A DNA stretch of 64,000 nt from Haliclystus octoradiatus. Taxonomy: Eukaryota > Cnidaria > Staurozoa > Stauromedusae > Haliclystidae. The notes below the pieces were generated by a model. It had not been told where the DNA came from and searched no databases. It saw nothing but the letters and a program-made list of their open reading frames with translations. Every line of letters begins with the position of its first letter. Position 1 is the stretch's first letter. Below are positions 13,201 through 38,699 of this stretch, one piece after another. Location: positions 4,305,345-4,369,344 of the forward strand of contig OU744451.1 in assembly GCA_916610825.1 (NCBI GenBank), read 5' to 3'. Position numbers and translations under genes: made by a program.

Positions 13201-15561
13201 TTGGGTCTTCTGGATCTTAGACATGCTTGACGGACTTACGTATGGAGACCATACAGGTGTAGCATAATAGTCGGCTACTGACCTTCCAATGGCTTTGTAT
13301 GTCAGCAGCAAAGTCTCCTTCTGCTGACCCCATGACGTTCCACTAAGGGCTTTGAGAATGTTGTTTATCTTGTGAAGCTTTGTGACAACAGAGTTAGCAT
13401 GGTGGTGAAAAGTTGATGTTGATAGAGTAGGTATATGGGTCCAGTTGCGCAGGCAGTGATGTAGTCGGCGTATGACAGAAGTTTGACAGGTGCAGTGGGA
13501 ATAGGCATGTCTGCTATGTAAAAGTTAAAGAGGCAAACTGAAATGTTTGAGCCTTGTGGGACTCCACGATGTATATTGTGAGCTTTGGATGTTTCTCCGC
13601 GGAAGGTAGTTCTTGCTTGTCTTCCTCTTAGGTAGCATGATAGAAGGTGAATGATTGATGGTGGTAATGTTGATGATGAAATCTTTTCAAGCAGGTCGTT
13701 GTGGTTGACTGTGTCAAAAGCTGAAGATAAATCCACAGATACAGAAACAGTTCTAGATGCTGGATTTTGTTCATTAAAACCCTTGGCCACATCTCCTACT
13801 AATTTTAATAAAGCTGATGTTGCTGAATGTTCAGCTTTAAAGCCGTGTTGATGGAAGGCTGACGGTAGTTGGGTTTTTAGATAGGGAAGTAGTAAAGCTA
13901 TAAAAGAGAAATAGGACGATATGATGTGTCTTGTGATGAGTCTTTTCCTGGTTTCGGGATGGGCAGGATGATTGACATTTTCCATATAGAAGGCAGACGG
14001 GCTGTCTCCAATGAATTATTAAGCAACTCAGTCAGATAACACAGTGCGAAAGGGCCTAAATGTTTTAAATGGAATATTGTGAGCTTATCAGGCCCAAACG
14101 ACTTTGAATTTTTACAGCTTGAAATTTCTCTGCTTACTTGTGCAGTTGTAAATGTGGGCGGTCCTTCCAGTGATTTCTTTTTTATTGTTCTCACTACTTT
14201 TCTTGTTTTTTTGTTGGATTTGTGAATATTACCATTGGACGTGAAATTGCTGTTGAATTTTGTCACTAGTAATTTTGCAGATTCAAATGGTTTTGCTTTA
14301 AATAAGATAGCTTCGTTTTGTCTAGGTGGAGACGATTTCCCTTCAATTAACTTGATAGTTCAAATAACGCAATGAAAAGTATATACGCTGCTATCTGGTG
14401 AATATATGAACGCACCTATTCTAAAACTCTAAGTTGGCAGGCATGCAACTAGCAACCAAAGCAATCGAAGTTACATTGCTAGATTGTCCGTTCACGGCTT
14501 TCATCATGAAATATGTATCTAACAAAGACTTCCAAAAGCCTAAAGCAAGCTGCTACTTTCAAGAGTGTAATGGAAATGCAAGTGGTCTCTATCACATCAT
14601 GAATTGTCCAGCAACTCTTTCATGTACCCAATACTTCAAAAACAAAGAAGCTTTATACAAGAAGAGACAAAACAAAACAAAAAATAACATATTATCTATA
14701 CTAATTAAGTATCAAATGTTTATGTTCTACTTGACAATAATGGAAAATAACAATAGTAACATTAGCGAGAACATATTAAGAGTTTATATTAAGGGATTAC
14801 ATCACTCTTGTGAGTGTGTTATCGGAATTTAGATCCACGAGTTCACTAACAACAAACGAGAAATCCATATCGTAAGCGAGGCCGCTGAGTATACGATATG
14901 GATTTCGAGTTTGTTGTTAGAGAACGAGTGGGTCTAAATTTCGATGGCCCACGAACAAAGAGTGATGTAATCATTTTAATAGTCATGTAACATAACCTTT
15001 GTCTGGAACATCAATTATCTCTCATCAATTTCACTACAACAATGATTTGTTTTGGCTAATTTAATGGGTCATTGATTTTTCATTAAATGCAATTTGAATG
15101 AAATTGTTACGTCTGTTACGAATATCATTTAAAAATATAACGCGAAGAATTCAATATGTTTGCAACATTAGAAATATATAATAAAAGTTACATCTGAATA
15201 TTGCAAATCCCAAGTTGTTACTATTTTAATTTCTCAATTGAATTGAATTGAGTATACATTTAAGTCGATTTTATGAAAAAATATTCAATCTGTCGAAGCT
15301 AATCGCCATTTTCAAAACATGTGTTCTAGTTGTTTGGCTAAAACCGTGCAGGTATAGGTCTATAACCGCACACGTGCGGGTATAGACCTATACCTGCACG
15401 CTTTTAGGGGTTGCCATGGAATTTCGTCGGTTGTCTTGACATAACTGCTAAACACGTGGTACAAATCCACCAATCATGATACAAGTTTTTATCAAGTGAT
15501 TATTAAGTATGTATATATCATAAAAAGTTTTATCTCGAAATGAGATGCAAATATATGACAC

Positions 15562-15636
<75 letters not shown>

Positions 15637-16035
15637 GAAATAAAACAATTGCTAATGATAGCATTAGCTTTAGAATACTTAGCCAATCAGTATCAAGACC
15701 AATTTCCAATAACGATGTATATTTTCCTGCGTTACATTTTGAGTAATACAATCATTTGGAATTTGTAATAAAATTTATAAAAAAATCTCTATCGGTATTC
15801 GTCTCTTTCGACTGGAGTTATCACATCATCATGCTAATAATCGTTATGTGAAGCTTTCATATACTATTAGGTGATGTGCTTTTTCATGTGTAGGTGTGTC
15901 AGAGAACAGCCAGAATCGTCTCAAATCGTTCGCACTTTTGTTTGCGATGAACATGTCACTGGCCGTTATCTTGTCATTTCGACTGGCGGTGCGAGTATTC
16001 TTGCCTTTGCAGAAGTCAGAGCATTCGGCTATTGA
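7264..16035 (+). CDS. Secreted PAN-like + fucolectin-type (FTP/F5-8-like) lectin, 4 exons
   Basis: Exons 7264-7575, 8683-8722, 10375-10645 and 15894-16035 join in frame (phases 0, 1, 2) to 765 nt, 254 residues. All introns are GT-AG. The ATG at 7264 is the first in frame and starts a hydrophobic signal peptide (about residues 1-25). Residues ~28-104 look like a cysteine-rich PAN/apple-like domain (CARLCDDENCCNSFS). A 13-codon linker exon follows. Residues ~119-254 form a fucolectin/tachylectin-4/pentraxin-1 type domain: CNDPWWQVNLQ, then VIVYGRTDG-like KEIVYGRTDG, and the closing GRYLVISTGGASILAFAEVR. By family knowledge such proteins bind fucosylated glycans, often with calcium, in innate recognition; binding here is inferred, and the typical Arg-Gly-Asp-like sugar site is not clear. 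The long third intron is filled by two nested LINEs. A possible AATAAA lies at 16354. Confidence 0.85.
8148..8330 (+). mobile_element. Small hammerhead-bearing repeat (family A)
   Basis: The head ATAGTGCTTAATGCC...TTAGCAGAGC matches the heads of the copies at 32290, 32511 and 32837. It is followed by (AAT)n-like sequence, then an inverted repeat (about 8211-8248 against 8266-8300) whose loop holds the hammerhead core. It lies in intron 2 of the lectin gene. Confidence 0.65.
8245..8291 (+). ncRNA. Hammerhead ribozyme motif, type I (family A)
   Basis: Core CTGATGA at 8251-8257, stem II CGC/GCG with a short loop, GAAA at 8270-8273, mini stem III (ACT / AGT, loop TGA), then GTA with predicted cleavage after 8282. 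Stem I pairs TTGC before the core with GCAA after the cleavage site. The first stem II position is U opposite U, as in the copy at 32349, which may weaken it. A competing long hairpin is possible because the flanks are complementary. Confidence 0.6.
8838..9177 (+). mobile_element. tRNA-derived SINE, near full length
   Basis: The tRNA-like head has an A box (TTAGCTCAGATGG) and B box (GGTTCAAGTCC). A ~250-bp body follows (CTCAGCCTTGACTTTAT..., ATTGCATTGTGAGTAGCTGC, TAGAAATAGAGGAGTGGTAC). The same family is at 27297, 30658, 46181 and 47575. It ends just short of the GCCTTCGGTAGGGCGACACC tail seen in the others. Confidence 0.85.
9745..9912. mobile_element. Eroded mariner-type MITE (ACAGCGGCCACC family)
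   Basis: Contains TACAGCGGCCACCTGTATA, a TTTTCTATGAATCAACCCTG block and a TAACTGGCTGTTATATACAG end matching the better copy at 4801-4976. It has drifted and lost its left end. Confidence 0.6.
9905..10392 (-). pseudogene. Decayed transposon-associated protein fragment, antisense in lectin intron 2 and exon 3
   Basis: The minus strand reads as a long protein-like stretch from about 10392 down to 9905, including ITGGSLFYRTQWSSGSGTYE, VVFDGYQTASTKDNTHLRR and a closing acidic motif (SCDTIMIGENATDLLLF). I recall the combination VFDGY...KD.TH.RR followed by D.V.V...DTDLL from a repeated invertebrate family usually found in mobile or multi-copy contexts; naming it needs a search. There is no start or stop consistent with an intact gene. 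Its right end covers the acceptor of lectin exon 3, so that splice site lies in transposon-like antisense sequence. Confidence 0.55.
10890..12434 (+). pseudogene. Degenerate LINE, reverse transcriptase fragment
   Basis: Reading across several frameshifts and stops gives, in order, a KPWFDGECK motif common upstream of non-LTR reverse transcriptases, NYRGISLLCCPLKVLTTLLN, FIDFTKAFENVN, HGVVQGDCLSLPTLFILFI and FHADDLVLYS (the YADD catalytic box as HADD), then SNDYIGVCV. No endonuclease domain is seen, so it is 5' truncated. It is dead. It is interrupted at 12434 by the minus-strand LINE that follows. Confidence 0.85.
12435..14359 (-). pseudogene. Second LINE (CR1/Jockey-like), inserted in the first one
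   Basis: On the minus strand: KSFGPDKLTIFHLKHLGP, KPGKDSSQDTSYRPISLL, HGFKAEHSATSALLKLVGDV, SVSVDLSSAFDTVNHNDLL, HRGVPQGSNISVCLFNFYIAD and LLSYADYITA (YADD changed to YADY). The 3' part ends in a CNDC...H...C zinc-like C-terminus around 12650-12720. There are stops and frameshifts. The 15-bp TCAAA[G/T]AACGCAATG at 12420-12434 and 14360-14374 (one mismatch) is the likely target duplication, so the element spans 12435-14359. Confidence 0.85.
14375..14832 (+). pseudogene. Possible C-terminal remainder of the first LINE
   Basis: Directly downstream of the inner LINE is a frame of 132 codons (14434-14829) with a Cys/His cluster (CYFQECNG...YHIMNC) like the C-terminal zinc motif of many LINE polyproteins. 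If the inner LINE is removed, this continues the outer one. It could instead be unrelated unique sequence; similarity search of the translation would decide. Confidence 0.3.
14793..14976. mobile_element. Hairpin MITE-like inverted repeat
   Basis: Arms of roughly 85 bp are mirror images. GATTACATCACTCTT at the left pairs with AAGAGTGATGTAATC at the right. The inner arms CTAACAACAAACGAGAAATC and GATTTCGAGTTTGTTGTTAG flank an ~15-base loop near 14885. The target duplication is unclear. Confidence 0.7.
15338..15407. repeat. 70-bp near-perfect palindrome
   Basis: Two 35-bp halves differ at only three positions (CTAAAACCGTGCAGGTATAG... against the mirror ending CTATACCTGCACGCTTTTAG), with practically no loop. 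It is cruciform-capable and could be a minimal MITE core. Confidence 0.85.
15562..15635. repeat. (TCAA)n microsatellite
   Basis: Eighteen or so uninterrupted TCAA units, in the third intron of the lectin gene just upstream of its last exon. Confidence 0.95.
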
Positions 16036-16353
16036 TTCACTTCCCAATTAAACATTTTACAAACTTTGTGGTACTGAAAACTCAGAAATCTGTACAATGA
16101 TTTACCCCTTTGTTTAATGCAATGTTTTCAATTGATTATTTTGTGGCAACTTTCGAGCAGCCGTATGACACTGCGTTTTAGAATTTCAACGAAATAACAC
16201 TGCCACTTAGCTTTTAATTATATAACAACACAAAAATAATGCATTCATAATCATTTATTGCATGCTTTATTCATATATGATATTTATTGCATTGAAGTTA
16301 CTACTGATCGTATCGTTTATTTATTATATTATCAGCTGGTTACAACATATAGT

Positions 16354-16359
16354 AATAAA
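16354..16359 (+). promoter_or_regulatory. Possible polyadenylation signal of the lectin gene
   Basis: AATAAA, 319 bases after the stop codon. Such hexamers are common by chance in AT-rich DNA. Confidence 0.3.
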
Positions 16360-16914
16360 TGTAAGGTAAACGTCAATACAATCCCAATGTGTTGGTACAT
16401 TTGAACGAAAGCAGTCAGTGTATGTTGTTATATGTGCCTTATTATTCTTGAGAAGTTTCAAATTATTTATCACATGCAGGGTCCGATAAAATATTATTCC
16501 ATTCGGGATTCTAAATTTTGCTTGAAGATTTTTCGTTTAACTATACATCCTGTAAATGTTTTCACAGCTGAACATTTTAGGGGCTATTGTCATAAGAGGG
16601 GACATAACCCCATAACCGAGCTTGACCCCATCGATTTCAATAAATTTATGAAAGTATCAAGCAATTATTTAAACATGGTATTAACTATAGCAAGTAATTA
16701 AAAGTAAAATTACACTGATGTACTGTTTTATGCAATTTCTCAGTCGTTGTTCAAAACAATTCAAATGGCTTGCAAGAGAAATATCCGAGCCAGTAAACAA
16801 GCATGTTTTAAGTGTATTGAAATATTTTTGCACAAATTAACAATTCAAAAACAATTTGCCTAACTCTTACTGAATTGATAACTGTGGAAACATAGCATAA
16901 CATAATTTCATTTC
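16360..16914. other. Intergenic, nothing recognised
   Basis: AT-rich sequence between the lectin 3' end and a tandem duplication. An 89-codon chance frame at 16432-16701 shows no familiar motif. Confidence 0.4.
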
Positions 16915-17206
16915 ATGATTAATACATCCCCTCACCCTTTAATGGCCAATTTTCGCAAGTTCCTAGCTATAGGTATAAAAACTAAATTCCTGAGATAGAA
17001 GGAACGCTCTCAATAAACTACCTAAACCAAAACATAATCAAAATTAACCACTAAAATTTCATGATTAATACATCCCCTCACCCTTTAATGGCCAATTTTC
17101 GCAAGTTCCTAGCTATAGGTATAAAAACTAAATTCCTGAGATAGAAGGAACGCTCTCAATAAACTACCTAAACCAAAACATAATCAAAATTAACCACTAA
17201 AATTTC
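16915..17206. repeat. Perfect 146-bp tandem duplication
   Basis: 16915-17060 and 17061-17206 appear identical base for base by eye. Unit landmarks are TACATCCCCTCACCCTTTAA and GAGATAGAAGGAACGCTCTC. There is no open frame through it. Confidence 0.95.
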
Positions 17207-17704
17207 AAATAATTAAACCATTAAGTCAAAATGAAAGTTAGCAAAATTCTAAAAATGTATTACAAATTCAAGAATCTGCTCTTTTAAATTGCATGCAGCG
17301 CGTAATAAATAGGCAATTAGCAAGCATCTAGTCAACAAATCTTTCTTTGTTTCATTTTTTTCTACGCGTTCTCGGCTTTAGGAAATTCTTCAGATTATAG
17401 GTAAGACACATTTCCTTTCCTTTCCCCAGTCAAAAGCTATTTTTTAAAGATAAGAATCAATGCCGATTATGTAAGAAAGCGATGTCCAGTATCCTTTCTT
17501 TAAAAGACAATAGAATGACCAGCAGCCTTTGCATATTATATTTTTATCTTTGAAATCTGGACCCAGATTTCAAACACTCGTTTTCATAATACACGTTCAT
17601 TGTTTATTTTCCGTGTAATTTTATTTGATAATTTCCTCGTAACTCAAACTCTATATATTTTTAATTTTTTTAATTTTATTTATAAACCTGATGATGTCAT
17701 GAAT

Positions 17705-18012
17705 ATATGATATGGCAAAACGTTGTGAAATCCCTTGTTTTTTATCGCTGTCATTTGGGATATTTGTCAAATTTAATTAGCAAGAATTCATTAATTGATA
17801 ATAATAAGGCATTTATTTATCGCAAGGAGGCTCGTGAATATCACCACAGAAAGGCAAATCGCTCGAATTCTTCATTTCATTGGCAAGCGTTTAAGAATCT
17901 TAGAAGCAATATTAACACATCGGTAAAGTTACTTAAATCAAAACATTTTATAAACTTGATAGTGGAGAGCAATAAAACAACTATTCACCTGCATGAAGGA
18001 ATAAACAAATAA
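17705..18012 (+). pseudogene. LINE fragment (endonuclease-RT linker region)
   Basis: One open stretch containing YRKEAREYHHRKANRSN, WQAFKNLRSNIN and KLLKSKHF resembles the basic linker upstream of non-LTR reverse transcriptases (RKA...Y...AKR.N....W..FK.LRN). No catalytic motif is present. The assignment is tentative. Confidence 0.45.
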
Positions 18013-18277
18013 ATGATAAATTGAAATACCAAAACCAACCCACATCCACTAAATACTATCAAATCTACAAATTCACATTAAAATTTGTTTTTACATTTTC
18101 ATTGAGCACTAAATGGATTGGACGCTGTACAAAGTTATCCATGAGCATCTAAACATCAAGTCTCATTATAAAGTATGTTCAATGCAGAATCTTCCCCCAT
18201 TATAACACAATTATTTTTCTTCTTTGTATAAAGTTAGGCAAGTTCACGGTCGCATAATCCTCCTTCTTTAGCCTATA

Positions 18278-18661
18278 CACGGGGGGTAACTCCCATACTG
18301 CTGCTATACGGGGACGTGCCACTTTTTTGGGTCCATATTCCAGCTGAGAAATATACTTTTTGGGTAGGAAATTTTAGAATATTAATCGTTTTGGGTTCCA
18401 TTTCGATTTTCTAGAGAATTTGGGAAAAAAATTGAAGGCTGCAAAAACTGGAAACTGGATTTGAATTTTTACCCAGGAAATGGAACATCCTCGCGTAGAG
18501 CCTTTATGGAAGTACCCTCCCTGGACTTTTTGGGTAGCATTTTCAAGTTTTTAAAACAATTTGGATACCTTTTAAAGGATTTTTGGGACTTTTCAGGTAC
18601 TTCACATTTTTCCAAAGTGGCACCCTCTCCATCAATGCGGCACTTTGAGTTACCCCCCGGA
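18278..18661. mobile_element. G-rich-ended MITE (CCCGGGGGG family), copy 1
   Basis: Ends CACGGGGGGTAACTCC and AGTTACCCCCCGGA, inner phrase ACGGGGACGTGCCACTTTTT and GGTCCATATTCCAGCTGAGAA. Flanks AGCCTATA / ATCCTATA (7 of 8) suggest an 8-bp duplication. A further fragment follows at 18779-18835. Confidence 0.7.
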
Positions 18662-19155
18662 ATCCTATATATCCCTCATTATCCCACAATTTTCCGAGCA
18701 CATGCATAAAGCAATCAGATTGAAGGAATCTGATATCCCGAATTATATTATCAAAGAATGACTGCGATTTATTTACACTGGGGGGGGGACTTCCATATAT
18801 CGGCTGTACAGGGTGTGCCATCTTTGAGGGATATCTTGTGATATTTTCGGTGTCAATTTCAAATTTCACACCTCTGTCAAAAATATTACCGAAGTACCCA
18901 TTTGTTAAACATAGGAGAACAGAGATGCATTTCAATAATAAACTTTCAAAACATATTCGTTCTCAAATCACATCATATCATTATACTATTTTTAAGTAAT
19001 AAATTTGAAATTATAAAAATATTAGCGTTAGTAATAACATTTTAGTATGAAAGATAGCGACATATTATCGTTCATACTACAATGTTTTTAGAAGAAACTT
19101 TCAGTAATAATAATCAAAAATGATTGAAAATCTTAAAATAATAATTTTAGAGTGA

Positions 19156-19161
19156 TTTATT
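19156..19161 (-). promoter_or_regulatory. Possible polyadenylation signal of limpet
   Basis: AATAAA on the minus strand, 298 bases beyond the stop codon at 19459. Confidence 0.35.
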
Positions 19162-19458
19162 TCTTCTTTGGAGCAATCGACTTCTTCAAAACTAATTTAA
19201 TAAGTTTGTTGAACTTGGCAAATCTTATATTACATATATTGGTATATGCCGTCAATATTATTTACAATCGCTACAATATAGATTTGGAATTCAATATCTA
19301 GTTTAAAACATATCATTGTATAGTCGAGGATTGAGCGAGTTTTGTACACCAATTAATGCTGAATCGTTTTTCAGTTGTCAATATTCGTTGAGTAATCGTT
19401 GACGACTCGGAAGATATTCGATCCTACTCGGCAAGTTGTCGGTTATAACCCATCATAT

Positions 19459-33947
<14,489 letters not shown>

Positions 33948-36900
33948 GATTTATGTTGAATAAAGATTCGTAGTCAATAAACATATAGATATGTTTCAAC
34001 TTCAAAAGTAGTCAAGTCTATAGCATAGAATCCAGTTACGTGTATTGAGGAATCGAAATTTATAGTCCTTTCAATAACAAAATAAACACGACGATTTCCA
34101 CCAGGTGTCGAGGCTTCCAAAATAATCAATAGAAGACGGCTGATTTCAGACGTTTAGGATTTTAAAGTCTTATTTATTATTAGGAAACAATAGATCTAAA
34201 GAGAATCATAAAACCAGGAATTCTCACAGCAGAAGGCCAATTCAGATACCACGTTAATCGTCAAATAAAATATTAACAATAGTCTCCCCTCGTGTATAAA
34301 GATGTTTTGACGGTGTAAATGTAAAACTAGTGAAAACAATAGATGTTGGCTTATATAGTTTGTATGAACGCAGTGTCTATGGAGTAAAGCATAATTTGTT
34401 GTCCTTCTTTCGTATACAAATCAACGACGCGTAGACGCTTTTCACATGCCAAACATACATATTTTCAAAAGACGTCATGAAAATTGGTATAATTGAAGAC
34501 AAGAACCAGTTTTTACCAGCAACGAAAAACCCACATCAGTCACATCACACAGCTTAACTATTCATTACTTAGCCGGTGATAACTGCATGAGAAACAAGAT
34601 ATCTCAAATTTGAAAACAAATGATTTGAAGTCACGAAAAGGACAGGCTATATAACAATTTCCTTTATTTTTGTTCAAATGTTAGGTGGTTACCCGAAAGC
34701 TATTTCCTTTGAATGACCATTCCAATTAACAGGAAATGTAACTGCTTCTGAACTGAACGCTCGCGGTTTTTATGAACAATTAGACAGAATCAAAATTCCG
34801 TATTGAGCAGTTTTTATCGTTTTTGTATTCTGTTTGTCGGCATTTACGTGATGGTATTTACGTTTGAGATAAAATAGTTTCAAAATTTGTTAACATAAAT
34901 GCAACGAATGAATAACAAATATAATTTAATATTGCCTCAACATGTTATTCATTTTGGAAATAAGCGTACCTTTAATGTAACGGTTTGATTGCCGGATATA
35001 ATTCAGCTACGGACTCCGGAAATTTTGGAATACGAAATAGATCATTAAATTGTGTTGTATGTACTGAATAAATTCTTTTCTATTTTCAGGTATTCTCTGA
35101 AATGCGTGACTTTAACTAGGTCGGATAAAGTACGGAGTAGCATTTCATAACTTGGATTCTCTGGATTCTGGCACCATTCAGTGATATCAAATTTTAAAAA
35201 CAAATTTCTCAAACATATTTTTACGAACTCATACGATTTCTAGGAGCTATATCTTTTGGTAGATACATTATAATTTTCATATTTTCCAATTTTCTTTTCA
35301 ATTTAGGGACATTATCAAGCATTTTCATGAACTCAAATAATTAATGTGAAAGTCCCCGGTTTATAAATTTCCGGATAAAAAGCGGTTTCCAGGATGGAGC
35401 AGAATTTGAATTTGATTGTATTTGTTATAAAGATCGAGAATTTACGTGAGAAGGCGTAATTGTGGTGAATTATATATAGCCATTGACCCTTCAAAAATAA
35501 AATAAAATTATATAAAATAGAATTATGAATTGCTATTTTAGTGACATAGCGACAAGCCCATTTCCGTGGTTTAGAACATTTACATATCGTCGCACAATAA
35601 GAAGATTATAGTCTTATATTCAACGGTGAACTTTTAAAATTATAATGAAGAAGGTCACTGTCACGTGGATATTATCACGAATTACGTGAAACCTTCAGGT
35701 GTTATACTATATAAAGATTGGGTCGGATATATATTGCAAATTGTATTTAGTTTTTCATTTATTTATTTGCGGCTTTTGCTAAATTTCACATTGAAGACGT
35801 TCAAAAATCTCGATCAAATAGAATGGAATAGAATAGAATATATTTGTCAAAAATTAAATGATGAAAAATTGACAGGCAAATAATGAGAAGTACAACCTCC
35901 CACATAAATAGAGCCTACAAATGCTTTATGCATGATTAAGAAAATGAATAAATAAATATATTGATTTAACGTTGAACACCATGAAAATTTTCTGCAATAT
36001 GGTGATAAGTCAACACTTGATAATCTATTTTTAAAATGATAGGATGTTTAGCTATCACAATATGCTATCAGGTAATGAGTTTCAAACATTGACAACACAA
36101 TCACAAAAGGTAGAATCAATAGTGACATTCTTCACTTTGTCTGATTCCAGCATTAGAGACTAAGGATCAATTAGTCACCAACCCTCAAAATATCACCGAT
36201 GTTGGCAAAAATGAAAAAAACAATCAATTCTACTGATGAGTCATAATGCTGCAAAAATAACTTAGTTCCATCTGGCCACCCCCATAATTATGCTGTTGAT
36301 GAAAATGTTAACAACATCGTCGAAATTCTGATGGTTCCAACGATGTTGCTGAAATAAAAAGTAGTTTGGCAGGGGCCTATGAAATATAGTGTTAATGACA
36401 AGTCGTAAAACGTTTTTCTTTGATATTGAATCTCTGTATATGTAATAGTTTGGTGAGCCGTGAGACGACAAAAATGAGCCGATATTTTGACCATTTTGTC
36501 CACTCCTAATCACTCCAGTATCCCTGCCGTGGTATAATTATTTAACGGTCCATTAGGAACTTCATTGTGAACACACTTCAGCGCTAAAATATATATGCTT
36601 CATATATATAATCTCCAAAAAATTGATCAGATAAGCCAAGCTCGACTCCGTTATCAGCAATACAGATTATACTTATGTCGAGACCAGCCATAAGCATCGG
36701 TTAAATTATAAGTTAAACAAACTCAAAATAAAACCCATTGAATGGCAGATGTTTTACTAATTTATTAGTTTTCTTATCTTTCAATATAAGAAAACCGAAT
36801 CTTTTGACATCAATACTGGCCCAGAGGGAAGGCGTGTGTTAACTAGAGCTCAGGAATACCCCCCAACAGGAAATTTCCATCCCAAATTGGTTTTACCTCA

Positions 36901-37690
36901 AATGGTATTTTTAACTAAAATATAATACATATACTCAAAAACTTCAAATGACCATGAAAAAAATACGCCACAACCCACAATGTAAGATATGAATTAGATA
37001 ATGCTCAATCCACTTCCACAGTGCGTCATAACTTTTCAAACTTTAATCGGATAATCCGATATCTGACAGTGGAAATATCATTTGAAAAAATAATGAAAAG
37101 AAATGGCCCGAAAATAGAACATTGGGCTACTCCAGTAGAAATGCTCAGTGGGGTAGATTTAGGTTCACCTCTTACAAAAAATTGCTTTCTATCAGACAAA
37201 TACGATTCCAGCCATTGTAGATCATTGTTCGAAATAGCGTAACATTTCGATTGCTTCAGGTTTGGAGAATCTTATGATGAACACACACTTTATATGCGCC
37301 ATCAAACAGACATTCTAGGCTGAAAACAAATATATTCTATATAGGCTCGTAATTAGCAAGTCCTTAACTACCTATCTCAAGATTGATTGACAGTAAAGGA
37401 CAGATCACAAAAGAAAATTTGTTTCTCTCGATTTGAAAAAGGCACCTTTTGCCGCCGTCACCCTTTCTCACCCTATAGACCGGACAGGAACATCCCGTTG
37501 AATTCTCTGCTCCGGCAGGCGTCACTGATAATTCTGAATTAATCTTACAAGATCACTGTGATATTATATTAAAACTGCGCTATATCTAATATTGATTATT
37601 TATGTTTCAGCGGCTGTTAATGTTGGTAATTAACTTGAATTAATAATTTACATGGAGTTATGGCGAAACAAAATAGCATCGATTCGTGGG
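33948..37690. other. Intergenic and limpet upstream region
   Basis: Should contain the limpet promoter and 5' UTR, but no core promoter motif is convincing. An eroded piece of the AAATGACTTTTTATTTC MITE family lies at about 36170-36385. The rest shows no gene-like exon or repeat end. Confidence 0.4.
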
Positions 37691-37698
37691 GTTAAGAC

Positions 37699-38231
37699 CA
37701 GAGCAATCTATTTGTAAGAATTGGGACTAAAGATGTGCGAATCCGACCCGAATCTGAACCGGAATCCGATCCGATCATCGGATTCAGTGTCTCCTGTGTA
37801 TCATCCGTCTATTCCATAAACCAAATACCACCAGAACACGCACGTATTCCCATAATGACATCTGATTGAGCCAAACGATCAAAATTCATGTAGACATAAT
37901 GATGAGTCAATTCACAGGGACGAAACACGCGTCAGACCGCAAATCTACAATCTGTGTAGCAGTATACAAAGCCATATATCTATAAGGTTTGGACACGTGA
38001 CTTTTGGGGCTCTAAATCTCCATTTTTGAAAATGAGGTTTTCCTTTTTGAACAAAACGTTTTTCTAATTCATGATAATATTTTCGCGGGCTTTGTTCAAA
38101 TTTCGTGAGTCTGGGTTTGAAGTAACGAAAACGGCGTCCATAAAATCACGTGACTGGCATCTGTCCAATTGGAGCTGAGAGCGGCACCTGGGTGAATGTC
38201 CCAACCCTCGTAAATACAGTAGATGGCTCTG
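37699..38231. mobile_element. hAT-type MITE (CAGAGCC family), diverged, carrying an insertion
   Basis: Left end CAGAGCAATCTATTTGTAAG and right end mirror TAGATGGCTCTG. The body (38020-38200) matches the 48551 copy. Unrelated sequence from about 37732 to 37985 is inserted near the left end and includes a hammerhead family B remnant. No matching flank duplication. Confidence 0.65.
37890..37945 (+). ncRNA. Eroded hammerhead (family B)
   Basis: ATGATGA (first core base C to A), stem II GTC/GAC, GAAA, CACGCGTC, AGACC. Stem I 5' strand is lost. Predicted inactive. Confidence 0.55.
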
Positions 38232-38532
38232 GCAGAATAGTCCCATAGTAAAAAACGACCAATCAATGGACACGTTGGTTATCAAACATTTATTGGACAT
38301 AGTCTACAGTTCTCCGCTAAGATATTCTGAAGTCTGAAGAAGAAAGTAAGTTTTAAAATGTGCACCGGAGCTAGTTCCAAGCTCTTTTCATTTCTATTTG
38401 AGTTTCCACGCTGAGCTTCAACGATGTAGCCTTGGACTAGCTGCGGTGCTCATTTGAAAGTATATTTAATTCAGAACTAGTATCTTGGTGGATAATTGTT
38501 GGCTATTTCCAATGAATTTTTGATATCCAAAG

Positions 38533-38690
38533 TGCTTTGCACCGAGGTTGTCGCCATCTATACTATTCGTTAGCGGGAAATCGGTCGCGCTGATGCCTGA
38601 CGATTGACGAGCTACAATATCAGAAAGGCCTATGAGGGGTCCCTTGCCCTTGGCAGAGTCGAAACACGCGTGTTCGACCAGCATCATCAA
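38533..38690 (+). mobile_element. Family B hammerhead repeat, eroded core
   Basis: Collinear with 43722-43850: GCACCGAGGTTGTCGCCAT, GATGCCTGACGA, GAGCTACAATATCAGAAAGG, then CTATGAG where the core should be CTGATGA, GTCGAAACACGCGTGTTCGAC. The ribozyme core is broken. Confidence 0.65.
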
Positions 38691-38699
38691 TTATACATA

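Noticed and set aside
13651..13851. Plus-strand 66-codon frame
   Set aside because: Antisense shadow of the inner LINE reverse transcriptase.
14434..14832. Novel 132-residue protein gene
   Set aside because: Sits between an inserted LINE and a hairpin MITE, with a LINE-like Cys/His cluster and no splice or promoter context; listed as a possible LINE remnant instead.
15540..15746. 68-codon frame with SINQ repeats
   Set aside because: Translation of the TCAA microsatellite.
18543..18935. 130-codon minus frame
   Set aside because: Lies across a CCCGGGGGG-family MITE; composition and boundaries follow the repeat.
36234..36270. CTGATGA hammerhead-like core
   Set aside because: No GAAA partner and no stem pairing; the same applies to CTGATGA at 6944, 41853, 49305 and 62826.
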